This document shows, one piece after another, positions 24,726-33,053 of a stretch of 64,000 nucleotides of DNA. The position numbers and the translations under genes are program-made. Within the stretch, counting starts at the first letter, position 1. Each line of letters begins with the position of its first letter. The stretch is from JAGQKC01 sp965223675 (GTDB taxonomy: Bacteria; Nitrospirota; Nitrospiria; Nitrospirales; UBA8639), in contig OZ245013.1 of assembly GCA_965223675.1 (NCBI GenBank), positions 496,001-560,000 on the forward strand. The letters run 5' to 3'. Below the pieces are notes generated by a model that saw only the letters and a list, made by a program, of their open reading frames with translations, had not been told where the DNA came from and did not search any database.

Positions 24726-27700
24726 GTCGTCGTCTATTCCAGATTTTCATGTCCGTCGTTTGGCGGAATCAAACTTTGATCAAAATGTCGTGGTTGTCGC
24801 TGGTGCGGGAACCGGTAAGACAACGCTCTTAGTGAATCGCCTGCTGACCACATTGTTTCGGGAGCCTGATCCGATCCCCATCACGAAAATCGTGGCACTC
24901 ACTTTTACCAATAAAGCTGCAGCGGAAGTGAAAGCTCGTCTACAAGAACAACTTTTCACACTGATCGATTGGACGCCGCGACAACAGCTCCAGGCAGCTG
25001 GAGGAAGCCTTAGCTTGTCGGAACTTCAAGAGCGGTTTCAACTCTCGGCCAGTCAAATTGTGGATCGGGCTCAAAGGGCGCTCAACGAGATAGAAAAAGC
25101 TCAGATTGGGACCTTGCACAGTTTTGCTGCACACCTTCTTCGACTTCATCCACTTGAAAGTGGCGTGCCTCCAAATTTTCGAGAAGACGATGACTCCCGG
25201 TTCGAGGAGTACTTTCGTCAAGAATGGAACCTATGGAGTGATCATGAGTTAAGCCTTCATGGAGAGCAGCATGATCAGTGGCGAACGCTTCTTTCGAATT
25301 TCAAGTTAGAGCAGATACGTGGATTGGCGTTGGATCTCTGTAGAGAAACCTCTTCCGTAGACACGTTCGTTCAACAAGCTGACTTGACAGATATTCCGGA
25401 AAATCTTCGGGCATGGTGTGAGAACAAGCGAGAACGTGTGGTCGCACTGCGCGCGGTATACGATTCTCCCAAGCCACGAAAAATTGAAACGATGCTTGGG
25501 GTTGTGCAAGAAGTCTTGGAGCATATGCTCACAGAAGGGCTTACTGAAGAAATTGCTCGTGACGTTGTCGCAAAAACCCCCGTGCTCTTTTCGACGATCA
25601 GTCGGGCACCAAGCGGATGGTCTGAGGAGCATTTTGCTGAAGCTCGTGAGCTTATTCGTATTGGACGAGCTCTGTGCTCTGTGAACCCCCAGCTTATTCA
25701 CGTTCTTCTTCTCGTTCTCATTCCCTTTCTAAAAAACGTTCAACATGGTTTTGTGAATGAAGGGTGGGTGACATTTCACGGGTTACTCACTAGAGCCAGA
25801 TCGCTTCTTCGCGATTACCCAATCGTTCGGGACGGTTTAAAGCAAGAGTATCAGGCTATATTAGTCGATGAATTTCAAGATACTGACCCGATTCAGTATG
25901 AAATTATTTTGTATTTGTGCGAAGAACATGGACAGAGTGCGTCAAATTGGACAGGCGTGAGATTGGCTCCTGGCAAACTCTTTATCGTCGGTGATCCCAA
26001 GCAATCGATCTACGCCTTTCGTGGTGCGGATTTAGAGGCCTTCGATTATGTCGTTCAAAAAATTCAGGATTCTGGTGGAGTCGTCTATGAGCTGCTCACC
26101 AATTTCCGAAGTCATCATCGCGTACTTGAAGTGATTAATGAAGTGTTTAATCGGCTATTCCAACCCCAGAAACATGTTCAGCCAAGCAATATCCCTTTGG
26201 CTGTTCGACCTGGAAGGCATGGCGGACTTCAGCATTCAGGTGTCGAGCTGCATCTCGTCAACACAGATGACTTCCCAACTGAGTCTGATACTCAGGCTGT
26301 GTCAAGACTTGAAGCTGACCAGCTCGCACGTTGGATCAAAACTCAAGTACTCGACTGCGAAGGTTGGACTGAGGAACAGGGGCAACGTAGGCCATTTCGG
26401 CCGGGACATATCGGCCTCTTGTTCCGGAAACTGACTCAGGCTCAGGTTTATCTTGAGGCGCTTCAGCGTCAGGGCATTCCGTACGTCACGGATGGCGAAA
26501 GACACTTCTACCGTCGGCAAGAAATCATTGATTTCGTCAATGTTCTGAGAGTTATTGAGAATCCGCGAGATTCTCCAGCCATGCTTGGTGTCTTACGATC
26601 GTCTCTCGGAGGACTGAATGACCAGGACATATACGAGTTGGCCCAATGCGAAGCCTTTGACTGTCGTGAGTGCGAACGGATTAAGCCATGGAAAAATCTG
26701 AAAGCCCCTGCGATTTTGCGATTATATGAGACCTTTACTGACCTCCACGAAACGGCGTTTCTGTATCCGTTGGTCAAGGTTGTAGATCGGATCTTTTCAT
26801 GCTTACCGATTCTTGAGCTTGCTGCGGCATCTATGCATGGAGAGCAGGCCGTGGCCAATCTCATGAAGGTTCGTATTCTGGCTGCGGAATTAGCTGATCG
26901 TCCTCATATGACCATCACGGGCTTTGTGAATCTTCTCGTAGAACGTCTAGAGCAGAAACCGAGTGAAGCGGAACGTGCACTTGAAGAGGAATCGCTTGAT
27001 GCGGTGCGTATTTTAACGATACATAAAGCCAAAGGCCTTGAGTTTCCAGTGGTCATCTTGCCTGGGTGTCATCATGGGGCCCAAGCGGGGTACGAGAGTT
27101 CATCGGTGACCTATGATTGGGCAACTGGAGTCATGGGAGTGTCTATCGGGGGGTCTTCAACGTTAAGTGCGGTCATGACACATGAAAAAAAACGTGTAAA
27201 AGAAGAAGCTGAACAACGTCGATTGCTCTATGTGGCGATGACTCGTGCAAAAGAACGGTTAATTCTCTCTGGAGGATTTCCTTCGCGGTTGGCGTCAGGG
27301 TCTTTTCTTGACCTTCTTCAAAACGTGGTGGATAGCGACATTGAGAATTCTCATGGCGAGGATATATCCATTGGCCCAATATCTTTTCGACAAACGACGG
27401 TCCACCCATCTGATCGACGCTCTACGAAATGGTCACGAGCAAGTCATACATTGAAAAGTCCAAAAGACCTGACTCCCTGGCTTGATTGCTGGGAAGAACG
27501 AGGGAAGACTTGGGAATTGCTCAAGGCCAGTTCAACCTATCTTACCCCAACATCGCAAAAATCCCAAAAGGCTCAAACTCATAAATCATCGACACTTAAT
27601 GATTCATTAGGTCAACAGGGAGCTTTGATCGGAACGCTGATTCATCGTATACTTGAGGGTTGGAATTTTACAGACAGTCTTGATCGGTTAAAGGACAAAA

Positions 27701-28134
27701 TAGAAAAAGCATGTGAGCACGGCATTCCATCCGAATACGTGGAGGAAGGGTCAATGATTCGGGAAGAAGTAAATAAGATTATACAGAAATTTCTTTCTTC
27801 CGAGATATACGCGACACTCAAGCAGGCTACTGTGTTAGGTCGTGAAATTCCGTTCACGGTTCCTTGGGATTGCGAGAGAAACCATGCCCAAGGTATAACA
27901 AGTCGGTCATGTGTGATGGAAGGAGTCATTGATCTCGTCTATCAAATCGATCGCCAAATTTGGCTGGCTGATTACAAGACGGATGACGTGAAAGAGAAAG
28001 ACATGCCCGCAAGGAGCGCGTATTATCAAGAACAAACCGCTATCTATCGACACGCGGCACAACGGTGTCTTGGGCTCGATCAGGTGAAGTGCCAGTTACT
28101 GTTTTTACGTCTAGGGAAATCCATACAAGTCTAG
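24718..28134 (+). CDS. addA: AddA-like UvrD-family helicase/nuclease
   Basis: The start is the GTG at 24718, with AAAGGAG 7 bases upstream and an 8-base overlap with addB; an open frame continues further upstream but reads through the addB 3' end. The product is 1138 residues. Walker A is VVAGAGTGKTTLLVNR near residue 25, motif Ia is VALTFTNKAAAEVKARL, Walker B is ILVDEFQDTDPIQYE, motif III is IVGDPKQSIYAFRGAD, motif V is ILTIHKAKGLEFPVVIL and motif VI is LLYVAMTRAKERL. The C-terminal nuclease has VIDLVYQIDRQIWLADYKTD, the PD-(D/E)XK core. It is the motor subunit for end resection in recombination repair. The pair replaces RecBCD here. Confidence 0.95.
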   Translation: MLESSSIPDFHVRRLAESNFDQNVVVVAGAGTGKTTLLVNRLLTTLFREPDPIPITKIVALTFTNKAAAEVKARLQEQLFTLIDWTPRQQLQAAGGSLSLSELQERFQLSASQIVDRAQRALNEIEKAQIGTLHSFAAHLLRLHPLESGVPPNFREDDDSRFEEYFRQEWNLWSDHELSLHGEQHDQWRTLLSNFKLEQIRGLALDLCRETSSVDTFVQQADLTDIPENLRAWCENKRERVVALRAVYDSPKPRKIETMLGVVQEVLEHMLTEGLTEEIARDVVAKTPVLFSTISRAPSGWSEEHFAEARELIRIGRALCSVNPQLIHVLLLVLIPFLKNVQHGFVNEGWVTFHGLLTRARSLLRDYPIVRDGLKQEYQAILVDEFQDTDPIQYEIILYLCEEHGQSASNWTGVRLAPGKLFIVGDPKQSIYAFRGADLEAFDYVVQKIQDSGGVVYELLTNFRSHHRVLEVINEVFNRLFQPQKHVQPSNIPLAVRPGRHGGLQHSGVELHLVNTDDFPTESDTQAVSRLEADQLARWIKTQVLDCEGWTEEQGQRRPFRPGHIGLLFRKLTQAQVYLEALQRQGIPYVTDGERHFYRRQEIIDFVNVLRVIENPRDSPAMLGVLRSSLGGLNDQDIYELAQCEAFDCRECERIKPWKNLKAPAILRLYETFTDLHETAFLYPLVKVVDRIFSCLPILELAAASMHGEQAVANLMKVRILAAELADRPHMTITGFVNLLVERLEQKPSEAERALEEESLDAVRILTIHKAKGLEFPVVILPGCHHGAQAGYESSSVTYDWATGVMGVSIGGSSTLSAVMTHEKKRVKEEAEQRRLLYVAMTRAKERLILSGGFPSRLASGSFLDLLQNVVDSDIENSHGEDISIGPISFRQTTVHPSDRRSTKWSRASHTLKSPKDLTPWLDCWEERGKTWELLKASSTYLTPTSQKSQKAQTHKSSTLNDSLGQQGALIGTLIHRILEGWNFTDSLDRLKDKIEKACEHGIPSEYVEEGSMIREEVNKIIQKFLSSEIYATLKQATVLGREIPFTVPWDCERNHAQGITSRSCVMEGVIDLVYQIDRQIWLADYKTDDVKEKDMPARSAYYQEQTAIYRHAAQRCLGLDQVKCQLLFLRLGKSIQV

Positions 28135-28158
28135 TGTCCTCAAGAAAAGAGGTGTGAC

Positions 28159-28629
28159 ATGCAGGTGAAACTCATTGGATATTTGGCGATAATCGTCGGA
28201 GGGATCGTTGGAATGTTTGGGTGTTCAAGTCAACCTGATCCGCTCCCTCAAAGGACATTATCTGCTCCAAGCGGAACTCATCCTTCAGCCTTGACCTTCC
28301 TCAATACGGGCAATGAGCGTTTTGCTGAGGGACGTTGGGGCGCCGCCAAAGTTCAATATGAGCAAGCGGTCAAGACACAACCGAAGTTGGCGGAGGCGCA
28401 TTATAATCTTGCGCTGGCGTTAGAAAAACTCGGAGACTCTGAGCAGGCGCGACACCATTACATTGAGGCGGCAAATCTTGCTCCGGGGCACAAAGTCATC
28501 TGGGACTCTCCTCCACTGCGCCGGTATGGCAATGTCCCAGATAAACCTCGGTCCAATACGAGTGCGCCCGTTCTACCCGGGATTGGCGGGGGAGGAGGGA
28601 TTGGTGGCTATGGAGGGGTTGGCAGTTGA
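28159..28629 (+). CDS. TPR-repeat lipoprotein
   Basis: 156 residues. The signal peptide (GYLAIIVGGIVGMFGC) ends in a lipobox MFGC with the lipidated Cys near residue 22. After a Pro/Ser-rich linker, two tetratricopeptide repeats span ~50-120: FLNTGNERFAEGRWGAAKVQYEQAV and EAHYNLALALEKLGDSEQARHHYIEAA, with the A-x-x-x-Y/L and P-x spacing of TPRs. The C-terminus is Gly-rich (GGGGGIGGYGGVG). It is likely an outer-membrane-anchored scaffold. It starts 24 bases after addA and is convergent with lgt, the enzyme that would lipidate it. Confidence 0.82.
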   Translation: MQVKLIGYLAIIVGGIVGMFGCSSQPDPLPQRTLSAPSGTHPSALTFLNTGNERFAEGRWGAAKVQYEQAVKTQPKLAEAHYNLALALEKLGDSEQARHHYIEAANLAPGHKVIWDSPPLRRYGNVPDKPRSNTSAPVLPGIGGGGGIGGYGGVGS

Positions 28630-28637
28630 ACTACAAC

Positions 28638-29441
28638 TCAAGAATGTTTTGAGTTCCAGTATCCTCTAATTAGCATGGTTGTGCCAATGATGATCATTGG
28701 TAGACACAACAGTTGTCCCATCGTCAATGAAGAAAAAATAAACCCGATGTGGCTATCGGGCTGACGAAACTGTTCAATGAAGAATCTTGCACATCCGTAC
28801 CCAATCAGAAAACTCCAGAAGATTGTTCCTGGTGGTGTTTGACGTCGGCTGATGACGGTCAGCACGACGAACAGTAAAAACCCTTCGAGCAGCGCTTCAT
28901 ACAATTGAGATGGATGCCGGCAATCAGGTCCCCCTTGAGGAAAGACCATACACCAGGAGACATCTGTCGCTCTCCCATACAATTCACCATTAATGAAATT
29001 TCCCAATCTTCCAAATCCTAATCCAATAGGAACAGCTCCCGCGGCAAGGTCTGCGATCGTATAGAGGGGAAATCCTCGACGCCGACTAAAAACCCAAAGT
29101 GCGACACAGGTCCCAATCAGCCCGCCATGGAAGGACATTCCTCCTTCCCACACGGCCAATATTTTCAGAGGGTTCTCTATATAAAACATGGGATTGTAAA
29201 ACAACACGTAACCCAATCGTCCGCCAAGAAAAACGCCAAACGCGGCAAACACGATAAGGTCGGAAAGTTGTTCGGCCGATAGCAAAAGATTTTTGTTCGA
29301 CGCTCGTGCTCTTATGAGAAAATACGCTGCGCCAAGGCCAAGCAGGTACATGAGTCCGTACCAACGAAACGCGAGAGGCCCAAGACGAAAAATGATGGGG
29401 TCAATTTCAGGGTAGGGGATAACCAAAAAATGTTCCAGCAA
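28638..29441 (-). CDS. lgt: Prolipoprotein diacylglyceryl transferase
   Basis: 267 residues with seven hydrophobic segments, as expected. It transfers diacylglycerol from phosphatidylglycerol to the lipobox Cys of prolipoproteins in the inner membrane. Diagnostic motifs: AFRWYGLMYLLG (~25-36), MSFHGGLIG with the essential His (~100), the Lgt signature GRLGNFINGELYGRATD (~143-159) with Arg and Asn, and HPSQLYEA (~177-184). The C-terminal segment has the conserved GxxRFxxExxR pattern as GCARFFIEQFR. It stands alone on the minus strand, divergent from the sigma-54 activator across ~300 bp. Several putative lipoproteins in the window would be its substrates. Confidence 0.96.
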   Translation of the reverse strand: MLEHFLVIPYPEIDPIIFRLGPLAFRWYGLMYLLGLGAAYFLIRARASNKNLLLSAEQLSDLIVFAAFGVFLGGRLGYVLFYNPMFYIENPLKILAVWEGGMSFHGGLIGTCVALWVFSRRRGFPLYTIADLAAGAVPIGLGFGRLGNFINGELYGRATDVSWCMVFPQGGPDCRHPSQLYEALLEGFLLFVVLTVISRRQTPPGTIFWSFLIGYGCARFFIEQFRQPDSHIGFIFSSLTMGQLLCLPMIIIGTTMLIRGYWNSKHS

Positions 29442-29737
29442 CGTAGAGAGTTCCTTTTGGTGAATGAGCCGTTATATTTTGTATTGCATGATTATTGCTG
29501 TGCGACTTCAGCGAGTAACGAAAATGGACGAACCATTGAGCGTATCCCAATTCATATGGCGAAACATAGTAGGGGGCATGCGTGTGGATTGCAAGTAGAG
29601 ACATGAGGTAGATGTGCTTCGTTGTGAAGTTGTGCGGCGTACTTGCTGAGCCGGAGATGTTGTCGTTATGATGCTGACTTGAATGACAGATACAGGCATT
29701 GAGTGAATTTACAAAACGATTGCAAGAAGTAAACATT

Positions 29738-31135
29738 ATGAGTGTTGTGCCAGTTTCGTTGCCCCGTCTGCAGGATGCAGAAATCATTCTTGATTGTATT
29801 AGCGATGGGGTGATGACGATTGACCTGCAAAAACGTGTGACGTTTTTAAATCGGGCCATGCGAGACCTTCTTGGGTTTGAAGGGGAACTCACGGGCCAAT
29901 TTCTGGCGTGTGATGTGCTCGTGCAGAGTAATATCTGTGCCAATCAAGATTGTGTACTGGAACAAGCAGTGCGTGGAGAGCAGGTTTCTAATTTTGCAGC
30001 TTCTGTGCGTCGGCATGATGGCCGCGTGATACCTGTGAGTATTAACACAGATTTCTTGCGCGATGAAGAAGGGCAATTGATCGGGTTAATCGAAGTGATT
30101 CGGGACATGTCATTCTCCCAAGAGTTGTCTGAAAAACTTGTTGAGGTGAATGAATTAAAACATCGACTGGAAGAGCAGACGAACTTTGAGAATATGATCG
30201 GGCAGAGTCGTGTGATGTGTGAAATTTTTTCTAAGCTTCCAGCCATTGCCGCGTCTGGGACCTCAACCCTTCTTACCGGGGAGAGTGGGACCGGCAAGGA
30301 GTTAATGGCGTATGCGTTACACGCCCATAGCCTGAGAAAATCGTTTCCATTTGTCGTGCTGAATTGTTCAAGTCTTTCAGAAGGCGTGCTAGAAAGTGAA
30401 CTGTTTGGACATGTCAAAGGAGCTTTTACGGGGGCCTATTATGACAAGATAGGAAGATTTGAACGTGCCCATCAAGGCACGTTATTTTTAGATGAAGTTG
30501 CTGATATTCCCTTGTCGACCCAAGTTAAACTGCTGCGTGTGCTTGAAATTGGTGAATTTGAACGTGTTGGTTCAAATGAAACGCTGAAGGTCGATGTCCG
30601 TTTAGTTGCGGCGACGAACCAAGATTTATCCGAAGCGGTCCAATTAGGAACATTCAGGGAGGATTTATACTATCGTATACGAGTGCTAGCGATTGACCTC
30701 CCACCTCTGCGAACACGTATGGATGATCTTCCACTCTTGATTAATCATTGCATTGAGAAATTCAATAAGAAAATGAACAAGGGTGTGCACAGGGTTTCTT
30801 CTCATGCGCTTGAGGCATTAATGGAGTATCATTTTCCAGGAAATATTCGTGAACTTCAAAATATCATGGAGCATGCATTTGTGTGTTGTGAAGATACAGT
30901 CATAAGATTCGAACATCTCCCTCTTGAAATCCAACGATATAGTCTTCTTCACAAAAATGGAAAGTCAAATGATAGTTTGAGAAGTATTGAGCGAGAAGCT
31001 ATTTGCCAAGCACTCTCACAAACCGGATGGCGTTATACGGAAACCTCGAAGAAATTAGGTATTGGTCGATCAACGCTTTGGCGAAAAATGAAGCAATATG
31101 GTATAAAGAGGGCCGAAAAAGATGTTTCACAATAG
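29738..31135 (+). CDS. PAS-domain sigma-54-dependent transcriptional activator
   Basis: The ATG at 29738 gives 465 residues; a TTG 13 codons upstream is possible but less likely. Residues ~15-125 are a PAS domain (ILDCISDGVMTIDLQKRVTF), with cysteines in LACDVLVQSNICANQDCVLE (~60-80) arranged as in PAS domains of similar regulators. The AAA+ module has Walker A GESGTGKELM, the sigma-54-contact loop GAFTGAYYD and Walker B GTLFLDEVADIP. The C-terminus is a Fis-type helix-turn-helix (SIEREAICQALSQTGW to STLWRKMKQYGI). It should activate a sigma-54 promoter after a signal sensed by PAS. No -24/-12 promoter was recognised close by. Confidence 0.95.
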   Translation: MSVVPVSLPRLQDAEIILDCISDGVMTIDLQKRVTFLNRAMRDLLGFEGELTGQFLACDVLVQSNICANQDCVLEQAVRGEQVSNFAASVRRHDGRVIPVSINTDFLRDEEGQLIGLIEVIRDMSFSQELSEKLVEVNELKHRLEEQTNFENMIGQSRVMCEIFSKLPAIAASGTSTLLTGESGTGKELMAYALHAHSLRKSFPFVVLNCSSLSEGVLESELFGHVKGAFTGAYYDKIGRFERAHQGTLFLDEVADIPLSTQVKLLRVLEIGEFERVGSNETLKVDVRLVAATNQDLSEAVQLGTFREDLYYRIRVLAIDLPPLRTRMDDLPLLINHCIEKFNKKMNKGVHRVSSHALEALMEYHFPGNIRELQNIMEHAFVCCEDTVIRFEHLPLEIQRYSLLHKNGKSNDSLRSIEREAICQALSQTGWRYTETSKKLGIGRSTLWRKMKQYGIKRAEKDVSQ

Positions 31136-31391
31136 AACAACATATGATTACTAGAGGTAACAAAATAAAAAATAAAGATATCAAAAGCTTAGAAGTGATA
31201 ATCAAAAATATGTATGGTTTAATACACGTTATGGTTTTAATTTGAAACATGTTGGTTTAGCAATGAAATAGAAAAACATTAAAAATCAACGCTTTAGAAA
31301 TTAAAAATTAAGGAATCATAATTGCTTATAATATAGGCACGTAGAGTATTCTCTTCATATTATTATTTTCCAACTACTTCAGGAGTACCAA
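31136..31391. other. AT-rich intergenic region with possible -10 box
   Basis: The ~200 bp from 31136 to 31340 is markedly richer in A and T than its surroundings, with many A runs and no open frame of coding character. A perfect TATAAT lies at 31327-31332, about 60 bp before the zinc-ribbon gene, but without a matching -35 box at normal spacing. Confidence 0.4.
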
Positions 31392-31595
31392 ATGGAATGT
31401 CCGCGTTGTAAAGGGGTTATGGTAAGCGATAGATTTGAAGATGTTGCTGACGAATCTGGAGCAATGAAGTTTTCAGGGTGGCGTTGTATACTTTGCGGAG
31501 AGATATTAGATCCCGTTATTTCTGCCAACCGACAAGCCCATCACGAGCCTCTCCTTGGTCGGTCGCGCAAAAAATTTGCTACACAACTAGGGTGA
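31392..31595 (+). CDS. Small zinc-ribbon protein
   Basis: 67 residues. It opens MECPRCKGVMVSDRFED with the first knuckle CPRC and has the second knuckle CILCGE about 30 residues on, giving a CxxC-x(n)-CxxC ribbon. SGWRCILCGEILDPVI is typical of short ribbon proteins seen next to regulators. The tail is basic (RSRKKFATQLG). ATG start after AGGAG 8-12 bases upstream. Function unknown. It lies alone between the sigma-54 activator and mrp. Confidence 0.68.
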   Translation: MECPRCKGVMVSDRFEDVADESGAMKFSGWRCILCGEILDPVISANRQAHHEPLLGRSRKKFATQLG

Positions 31596-31781
31596 CAATG
31601 AATTTTCTCCAGGCTCTGTAGAGATTAATTCATTCACGTCATAACCGTGTCTTGGGCGCAATTGCCTCTTGGTTTGGGGCTTGCTGTGCTGGACGCTTGG
31701 CCATTGGTAGACCGTGCAGCTATCAACGCAAGAGGTATGATGAGTTCCATGAATGTTTCTTCATAAAGGGAGTATCCATCT

Positions 31782-32681
31782 ATGTCTGAGGACAGTCCGA
31801 AAACCGGCGATCAGCCAACAGATGCAACGGAACCAAAAGATAATCCTATTCCTGGTGTCAAACATGTGATTGCCGTGAGCAGCGGAAAAGGGGGGGTTGG
31901 TAAGTCCACTGTGACGGTCAATATTGCCGTGGCTTTGACGTTGGCTGGTCAACGAGTTGGCTTGATGGATGCGGATATTTATGGGCCAAATATTCCTACC
32001 ATGATGGGGGTGACGCAGCCTCCGGAAAAGGATGAGAAAAAAATTATTCCCGCAGAAGGCCATGGCGTCAAGGTCATGTCGATGGGCTTTTTTGTTCCGG
32101 AAGAAACGCCGGTTGTCTGGCGTGGGCCAATGGTCCACTCGGCTATTCAACAATTTTTTCGTGACGTCGTGTGGGGCGAGTTGGACTATTTATTGATTGA
32201 TCTTCCTCCCGGGACTGGAGACGTGCAATTGACGTTAGCACAGCTCGTTCCCTTGACCGGAGCGATTACTGTGACGACCCCTCAGGAAGTTGCGCTTCAG
32301 GATGTTCGTAAGGGGATCGTCATGTTTCAAAAGGTCAATGTCCCGCTCCTGGGTGTGATTGAAAATATGAGTTTTTATGTGTGTGGACATTGTGGAGAGC
32401 GAACTGAAATATTTTCACATGGTGGGGGTGTGGAGGCCGCCAAAAAGTTTGGTATCCCATTCTTAGGGGGAATTCCTCTTGACCCTGAGATTCGTCGTGG
32501 TGGAGATACGGGTAAACCCATTGTTATTGCCGATCCCTCCTCATCCCAAACCGAAGCTTTTAAGAAGATTGCCGCAGCTCTGATCAAACAAACGACAGAG
32601 TCTTCTTCAGATGATCGAAAGAGCGCACCGTCTATCTCGAGTCTGTTAGATAAAATCAAAAAGCCTATGCAGGGCAATTAA
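31782..32681 (+). CDS. Mrp/NBP35-family Fe-S cluster carrier ATPase
   Basis: 299 residues. The deviant P-loop is VSSGKGGVGKSTVTVNIAVAL (~33-53), with MDADIYGPNIPTMMG following, a Mrp hallmark. LLIDLPPGTGDVQLTLAQ is motif B. The bridging Fe-S cysteines are in FYVCGHCGERTEIF (CxxC, ~206-209), followed by the HGGG element. An N-terminal MIP18/DUF59 domain, found in many bacterial Mrp proteins, is absent. It should bind and transfer Fe-S clusters to apoproteins. The next gene encodes a Rieske [2Fe-2S] protein, 36 bases downstream, which may be a client. Confidence 0.93.
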   Translation: MSEDSPKTGDQPTDATEPKDNPIPGVKHVIAVSSGKGGVGKSTVTVNIAVALTLAGQRVGLMDADIYGPNIPTMMGVTQPPEKDEKKIIPAEGHGVKVMSMGFFVPEETPVVWRGPMVHSAIQQFFRDVVWGELDYLLIDLPPGTGDVQLTLAQLVPLTGAITVTTPQEVALQDVRKGIVMFQKVNVPLLGVIENMSFYVCGHCGERTEIFSHGGGVEAAKKFGIPFLGGIPLDPEIRRGGDTGKPIVIADPSSSQTEAFKKIAAALIKQTTESSSDDRKSAPSISSLLDKIKKPMQGN

Positions 32682-32717
32682 TATATAGATATTCGTCGAG
32701 TGTAAGGAGGAGGGAAT

Positions 32718-33023
32718 ATGGGAGAACTCGTGTCTATCGCAAAAACTGAGGATGTAGCTCCAGGGACTGGAATCGTTGCTGAGATCGATGAGAAAAGTCT
32801 GGCCGTATTTAATGTTAATGGAGACTATCGTGTGATCGACAATACTTGTGTGCATCGTGGAGGGCCGCTAGGAGAAGGCGATCTGGAAGGTGAGACGGTA
32901 TCCTGCCCTTGGCATGGCTGGGAATATAATGTCAAGACGGGGGCCTGTACGAATAATCCTGCGGCGTGCGTGAAGAGCTATGAAGTCATCGTTGAGGGGT
33001 CAGATATCAAAGTCAAAATTTGA
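32718..33023 (+). CDS. Rieske-type [2Fe-2S] ferredoxin
   Basis: 101 residues with a strong ribosome-binding site (AGGAGGAGGG) before the ATG. The cluster ligands are Cys44 and His46 in CVHRGGPLGEG and Cys63 and His66 in CPWHGWEYN, the exact Rieske pattern CxH-x16-CxxH. There is no signal peptide or membrane anchor, so this is a soluble cytoplasmic ferredoxin like those that feed Rieske oxygenases or belong to the NirD-like group. No oxygenase gene is adjacent. It lies 36 bases after mrp and is convergent with the hybrid kinase gene. Confidence 0.93.
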   Translation: MGELVSIAKTEDVAPGTGIVAEIDEKSLAVFNVNGDYRVIDNTCVHRGGPLGEGDLEGETVSCPWHGWEYNVKTGACTNNPAACVKSYEVIVEGSDIKVKI

Positions 33024-33053
33024 AATTCGTAATATTGTCCTCCTTACCTTTTC

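Noticed and set aside
29407..29943. 178-codon minus-strand open frame across the lgt/sigma-54 intergenic region
   Set aside because: Overlaps both flanking genes on the wrong frame; intergenic DNA read by chance.
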